A stretch of 64,000 nt of DNA, taken from assembly GCF_015291665.1 (NCBI RefSeq), contig NZ_CP030048.1:1984001-2048000 (forward strand), given 5' to 3'. Made by a program: the position numbers and the translations under genes. The DNA comes from Bradyrhizobium sp. CCBAU 53338. Its GTDB lineage: Bacteria; Pseudomonadota; Alphaproteobacteria; Rhizobiales; Xanthobacteraceae. The stretch's first letter is position 1. Every line of letters starts with the position of its first letter. The notes under the pieces are model-generated. The model saw only the letters and a program-made list of their open reading frames with translations, was not told the origin of the DNA and did no database searches. Below, in pieces: positions 60,243 through 64,000 of the stretch.

Positions 60243-62684
60243 GTGAAGGATAATCCTCACTTGCGGCCCGTCGCGGCGACGGACGATCGCGTGCGTCTGG
60301 CACAGAGGTTGCTTCGATCCACCGCAATCTGGGTCGATCCGATGAGCTTCCGTCCCTTCACGAGCGAGTCTTACGCGCAAGACGACCGTCCCGAAGCATG
60401 GCGCGACCTGCTGGCTGCGGTCGGCCTGCAGCCGGCCAGCGGCAATGCCTTTTTCGACGGGCACGCGACCGCATCGCATCGCCACGCCGCAGGTGTCGCG
60501 CTCACGCGCATGGCTGCAGGCGCGCAGAGTATCGCTCCGCTCGCGCAGGCGAAGGAGGAGCTTCCGATTGCGCTGATGCCGGTCGAGGACGGCATGGTGC
60601 TCAAGAGCGCCGGCAGCCATCGCATTGTGCCCGTCGGCCAGCTCGTGCTGCTGCCGCGGAACGGGGACTGGAGCATCGTGTTCCAGCGCGACATGCGAGC
60701 GATCGTGCTGTCGGTGACGTCTGAGGCGCTGCACGGACGTATCTCGGGCAAGCCGCGACTCGGAGAGCCCCGCGTCGTACCGCCAAGCGGCTTTTCCGAT
60801 GTCTTTGCGCGCCTGCTGGACGCGACGGCGCGCACGCTCGATACGCTGAGCGATGCCGAATGGAATTCGGTCGCTCAGTCGCTGGTTGATCTGCTTCTGA
60901 CGCTCGCGCATCAACTGGCGGCGTCAACCTCCGATGGCGCATCGAGCGCGACGCAGGCTGCGCTGTTGCACCGGATTTGCCAGACCATCGAGCGCCGCCT
61001 GGACGATCCCGACCTGGTGCCGGCGCGCGTCGCGCAGGCGGAGGGTATTTCCGAGCGTTACCTGCAAAAGCTGTTCGAGACGGTCGGCGACAACTTCACT
61101 CACTTTGTCCGCGAGCGCCGGCTCCAGCGCGCCTGGGCCGACCTGTCCAATCCGACCGAGGCGCATCGCTCGATCTCGGAGATTGCCTACGCCTATGGCT
61201 TTGGTGACTCCGCGCATTTCAGCCGCGCCTTCCGCCATCGCTTCGGGCTTCCGCCGCGCGAGTTTCGCCAGCAGGAGGCGGAGCGGGCAACGGCTCAGCA
61301 CGGCGCCGCCTGCCAGCGCGGCTGGCCGCAGGAGGCGCTGGCGCAGCTGCGCCCGCATCAGAGCGTGGAATCACGCGGCAGCATCGCCCGTGCGGATGCT
61401 GAAGAACCGAGAACGGCAGAACGCCGGCATCACCATCTTCCGGTCGAGGCGGGCCGCGTCCATTGGGGCTATTTCAGCCGCTCGCTGCCGCCGCAGATCG
61501 AGATTGCCTCGGGCGACACGATCACCATCGAGACGCTGACTCAGCACGCATCTGACGCGCCAGAGCTGATGATCGCGGGCGATGCCGGGGCCGAGAGCGT
61601 GTTCGGCTGGACCGCCGAGAAGAAGAATGTTGATCGCCGTGGTGCCGGTCCAATGGATGCCAGCGTGTTCGGCCGCGGCGCGGGAGAGGGGTTTGGCGTC
61701 CACATCTGCACCGGGCCTGTGGCGGTGAAAGACGCCCAGCCAGGCGACGTGCTCGAGGTGCGCATCCTCGACATCGTACCGCGCGCGAGCCGCCATTCGA
61801 ACTATGCCGGCCGCGTGTTCGGCTCGTCGGTCGCAGCGTGGTGGGGCTATCACTACAACGAGTTTCTCGGCGGTCCCAAGCCACGCGAGATCGTCACCAT
61901 CTACGAGATCTTTGACGATCCGGAGGAGCCCCATGCCCGCGCGCTGTATTCCTACCGCTGGGAGCCGCAGACCGATCCCTTTGGCGTCGTGCACACCACC
62001 TACGACTATCCCGGCGTTCCCGTGGCGCCTGCCACGATCAAGCGCCGGCATGTCGTGCTGGATGGCGTCCGCATCCCGCTGCGGCCGCACTTCGGCGTGA
62101 TCGCCGTGGCGCCGCGCGAGGTCGATTTCATCGACTCCGTGCCGCCGTCCTATTTTGGCGGCAATCTTGACAATTGGCGGCTCGGGAAGGGATCGACCGT
62201 CTATCTTCCGGTCTCAGTTCCTGGCGCGCTGCTGTCGGTCGGCGACTCCCACGCCACACAGGGCGATGGCGAATTGAGCGGCACCGCGATCGAATGCTCG
62301 ATGACCGGTACGTTCGAGGTGGTCCTGCACAAAAAGGCGGATCTTTCCGGCCGGCCGTTCGCCGATCTCTCGTATCCGCTGATCGAGACCGAGACTGACT
62401 GGGTGCTGACCGGTTTCAGCCATCCCAACTACCTCGCCGAGTTCGGCGCGCAAGGCCAGAGTGAGGTCTACGCAAAATCCTCGCTCGACCTTGCGATGAA
62501 GGATGCGTTCCGCAAGATGCGGCGCTTCCTGATGAACACCAGGGGCCTCAGCGAGGACGAGGCGATTGCGCTGATGTCGGCCGCCGTCGATTTCGGTGTC
62601 ACGCAAGTGGTCGACGGGAATTGGGGCGTGCACGCCATCCTCAGCAAGCGCCTGTTTCAGGACGCGCCTTGGCAAGGAAGCTAG
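60243..62684 (+). CDS. Fusion of AraC-type regulator with an acetamidase/formamidase domain
   Basis: The 813-aa frame is uninterrupted. Residues 1-345 form an AraC-family regulator with the helix-turn-helix VPARVAQAEGISERYLQKLF and the YAYGFGDSAHFSRAFRHRFG end. After a linker of about 45 residues, residues 395-805 form an FmdA domain (RVHWGYFSRSLPP; FGVIAVAPREVDF; VGDSHATQGDGELSGTAIE). The Cys-rich loop of the first formamidase is replaced by RASRHSNYAGRVFG. A catalytic or sensory amide-binding domain directly on a regulator suggests control by the amide substrate. The start is GTG 60243 or ATG 60342. Confidence 0.85.
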   Translation: MKDNPHLRPVAATDDRVRLAQRLLRSTAIWVDPMSFRPFTSESYAQDDRPEAWRDLLAAVGLQPASGNAFFDGHATASHRHAAGVALTRMAAGAQSIAPLAQAKEELPIALMPVEDGMVLKSAGSHRIVPVGQLVLLPRNGDWSIVFQRDMRAIVLSVTSEALHGRISGKPRLGEPRVVPPSGFSDVFARLLDATARTLDTLSDAEWNSVAQSLVDLLLTLAHQLAASTSDGASSATQAALLHRICQTIERRLDDPDLVPARVAQAEGISERYLQKLFETVGDNFTHFVRERRLQRAWADLSNPTEAHRSISEIAYAYGFGDSAHFSRAFRHRFGLPPREFRQQEAERATAQHGAACQRGWPQEALAQLRPHQSVESRGSIARADAEEPRTAERRHHHLPVEAGRVHWGYFSRSLPPQIEIASGDTITIETLTQHASDAPELMIAGDAGAESVFGWTAEKKNVDRRGAGPMDASVFGRGAGEGFGVHICTGPVAVKDAQPGDVLEVRILDIVPRASRHSNYAGRVFGSSVAAWWGYHYNEFLGGPKPREIVTIYEIFDDPEEPHARALYSYRWEPQTDPFGVVHTTYDYPGVPVAPATIKRRHVVLDGVRIPLRPHFGVIAVAPREVDFIDSVPPSYFGGNLDNWRLGKGSTVYLPVSVPGALLSVGDSHATQGDGELSGTAIECSMTGTFEVVLHKKADLSGRPFADLSYPLIETETDWVLTGFSHPNYLAEFGAQGQSEVYAKSSLDLAMKDAFRKMRRFLMNTRGLSEDEAIALMSAAVDFGVTQVVDGNWGVHAILSKRLFQDAPWQGS

Positions 62685-62686
62685 CA

Positions 62687-63070
62687 GTGAAATTCCACAT
62701 GATCAGCGGCGGACCAAAGCCGGTCGCGCCTTTCAGCCACGCGGTCGAGACCGACGGCTTTGTCTTCGTCACCGGCCAGATGCCGGACACGCCGCAAGCG
62801 CCGGGTGTGCTGCCGGAGGGAATCGCCGCGCAGACCCGTGCGGTGATGGAAAATTTGAAGGTTGTCCTCGCCGGTCTCGATCTTGGCCTCGAGCATGTGG
62901 CGATGACGCGAGTGTATCTGATGCGTTTTAAGGAAGACTATGCCGGGATGAATGACACCTATCGCGGCTTCTTTGCGGAGGGCAGGCTGCCGGCTCGCAC
63001 CTGTGTCGGCGTCACCGGTCTGGCCTACGACGCGCTGATCGAGATCGACTTGGTCTGTCGACGACCGTGA
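62687..63070 (+). CDS. RidA-family protein
   Basis: A GTG at 62687 follows AAGGAAGC at good spacing, 2 nt after the fusion-gene stop, giving 127 aa. Typical Rid features are VFVTGQMPDTPQAPGVLPE, IAAQTRAVMENLKVVLAG, and the arginine in LPARTCVGVTGLAYDALIEID. Rid proteins remove reactive enamine/imine intermediates. The position fits handling of an intermediate formed from the amide or amine substrate of the operon. Confidence 0.85.
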   Translation: MKFHMISGGPKPVAPFSHAVETDGFVFVTGQMPDTPQAPGVLPEGIAAQTRAVMENLKVVLAGLDLGLEHVAMTRVYLMRFKEDYAGMNDTYRGFFAEGRLPARTCVGVTGLAYDALIEIDLVCRRP

Positions 63071-63183
63071 GGCGGATCACGGTGACAGAGGCAAAGGTCG
63101 ATCCGGAATCTACGCAATCTCGCAAAGCTCATCCCACCACCCACGCTCCAGCCCTAGGAGCCTTCCCGGATCGAGCCTTAGCC

Positions 63184-64000
63184 TTAGGCCTGCGCCTTCT
63201 GTCCACCAGCGGCCGTGATGACGGCGACAATGACGAGGCCGGTCATCAGGAGCCGCACGCCGGCGCTAACCCCAAACGTGTTCAACATAGTCAGGAGTAG
63301 CACGAGGAAGAGCGCCGCGCCCCACAGGCCCGTGACATTGGCCTTGCCGCCGGCAACCGAGGTCCCACCGATCACGACCACGGCGACGGAAGCGAGCAGA
63401 TATTCGTTGCCGATATCGACATTGGCACCTCGGAAATAACCGGCCAGCAATGCGCCATCGAGGCCGCCGAGTGTGCCCGACAGCGCGTAGGTGGCAAAGC
63501 GCACCCATCCGACCCGGATTCCTGCGAGCCGCGCCGCCCGAATGTTCTGGCCAATCGCCAGCACCGATCGGCCATAGACAGTGCGCTGCAAGATAATTCC
63601 GGCGGCGACGGTGAAGATCAACGTGAGAATGGCGAGCAAGGGAATGCCGAGGATCTGGATGTTGGTGAAAGCGGCAAAGCCCGGCGGCGGCTTGATCTGC
63701 AGACCGCGCCCGTAGCTGATGTCGATCGATTGGATGATGAAGCTCGCCGATAGTGTTGCAATGATGGGCGGGATGCGTAGCGCGCTGATCAGGAGATAGT
63801 TGACCGCGCCGATAGCGAGCCCGCAGCCGAGTGCCGCGGCGACGCCGATGGCGACCAGACGGTCATCGCCGGCCATCACGGTCATCGCCACCGCGCTGGA
63901 AAGCCCAATATTGGCGGGCAACGACAGATCGACGTTGCCGGGCCCAAGCGTGATGACGAACATCTGCCCGACGCCGACCACCACGGTGAATACCGCAAGC
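63184..64000 (-). CDS. Sugar-type ABC transporter permease (RbsC-like), 5' end beyond the window
   Basis: The frame is open to the right window edge, so the N-terminus is missing. The visible part has LGPGNVDLSLPANIGLSS, IPPIIATLSASFIIQS, a YGRSVLAIGQNIRAARLAGI coupling loop and VVVIGGTSVAGGKANVTG, all typical of ribose/autoinducer-2-type permeases. About seven hydrophobic segments are seen. It converges with the RidA gene, with 113 bp between stops. Confidence 0.85.
   Translation of the reverse strand, partial: LAVFTVVVGVGQMFVITLGPGNVDLSLPANIGLSSAVAMTVMAGDDRLVAIGVAAALGCGLAIGAVNYLLISALRIPPIIATLSASFIIQSIDISYGRGLQIKPPPGFAAFTNIQILGIPLLAILTLIFTVAAGIILQRTVYGRSVLAIGQNIRAARLAGIRVGWVRFATYALSGTLGGLDGALLAGYFRGANVDIGNEYLLASVAVVVIGGTSVAGGKANVTGLWGAALFLVLLLTMLNTFGVSAGVRLLMTGLVIVAVITAAGGQKAQA

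Overview
The window looks like a high-GC alphaproteobacterium of the Bradyrhizobium type. The evidence is the gene style: UbiX/UbiD, Cox-type molybdenum hydroxylases, formamidases, LuxI/LuxR and decayed IS66 elements. The species is an inference.

Two halves meet at about 37.55 kb. The left half (1-37.5 kb) is accessory DNA that I read as one end of an integrated genomic island. It closes with a tyrosine recombinase (35792-37366) and, 160 bp beyond it, the 3' half of a tRNA-Lys(CTT) gene (37528-37576) with no 5' half, as expected of an att site. The right half (37.6-64 kb) reads like ordinary chromosome.

The island holds several conflict or competition modules. (1) At 0.9-5.1 kb a leftward operon encodes a metallophosphoesterase, a 193-aa protein, a soluble FtsH-like AAA+/M41 protease and an 85-aa protein. 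A DUF2130 gene and a small ribbon-helix-helix (RHH) gene follow. (2) At 7.4-11.1 kb lies an AAA+ ATPase/subtilase pair of the ietAS type, with three octamers at exact 20-bp spacing upstream. (3) At 11.1-14.8 kb a caspase-like peptidase, an unknown protein and a metallo-beta-lactamase-fold protein are translationally coupled. (4) At 15.1-16.6 kb a second subtilase sits next to a stand-alone I9-propeptide-like protein. (5) At 16.8-20.5 kb is a quorum-sensing cassette: luxI, a small TTG-start gene, an EctB-like aminotransferase, luxR and an alpha/beta hydrolase. (6) At 22.3-24.8 kb is a three-gene membrane operon whose large protein resembles linalool dehydratase/isomerase. (7) At 25.4-26.9 kb is a lysozyme-like/DUF2272 pair. 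(8) At 27.5-35.0 kb two tandemly duplicated genes for tiny double-glycine-leader peptides (52 and 55 aa) lie upstream of an AraC regulator, an HlyD-type adaptor and a C39-peptidase ABC exporter. Together these form a plausible undescribed class II microcin-like system.

Five short arrays of GATATC-like hexamers at 8-bp spacing lie upstream of scattered island genes, including the RHH gene itself. They suggest a regulon controlled by that protein.

The chromosomal half carries a DUF2235 hydrolase beside a truncated peptidoglycan-binding gene. Then comes an aromatic-acid-type catabolic cluster: LysR, UbiX, UbiD, AraC, a CoxL-CoxG fusion, CoxM, CoxS, acyl-CoA ligase, crotonase, MFS transporter and GMC oxidoreductase. 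An amide/amino-acid uptake operon follows: binding protein, fused permease-ATPase, formamidase, AraC-formamidase fusion and RidA. The window ends inside a sugar-type ABC permease gene.
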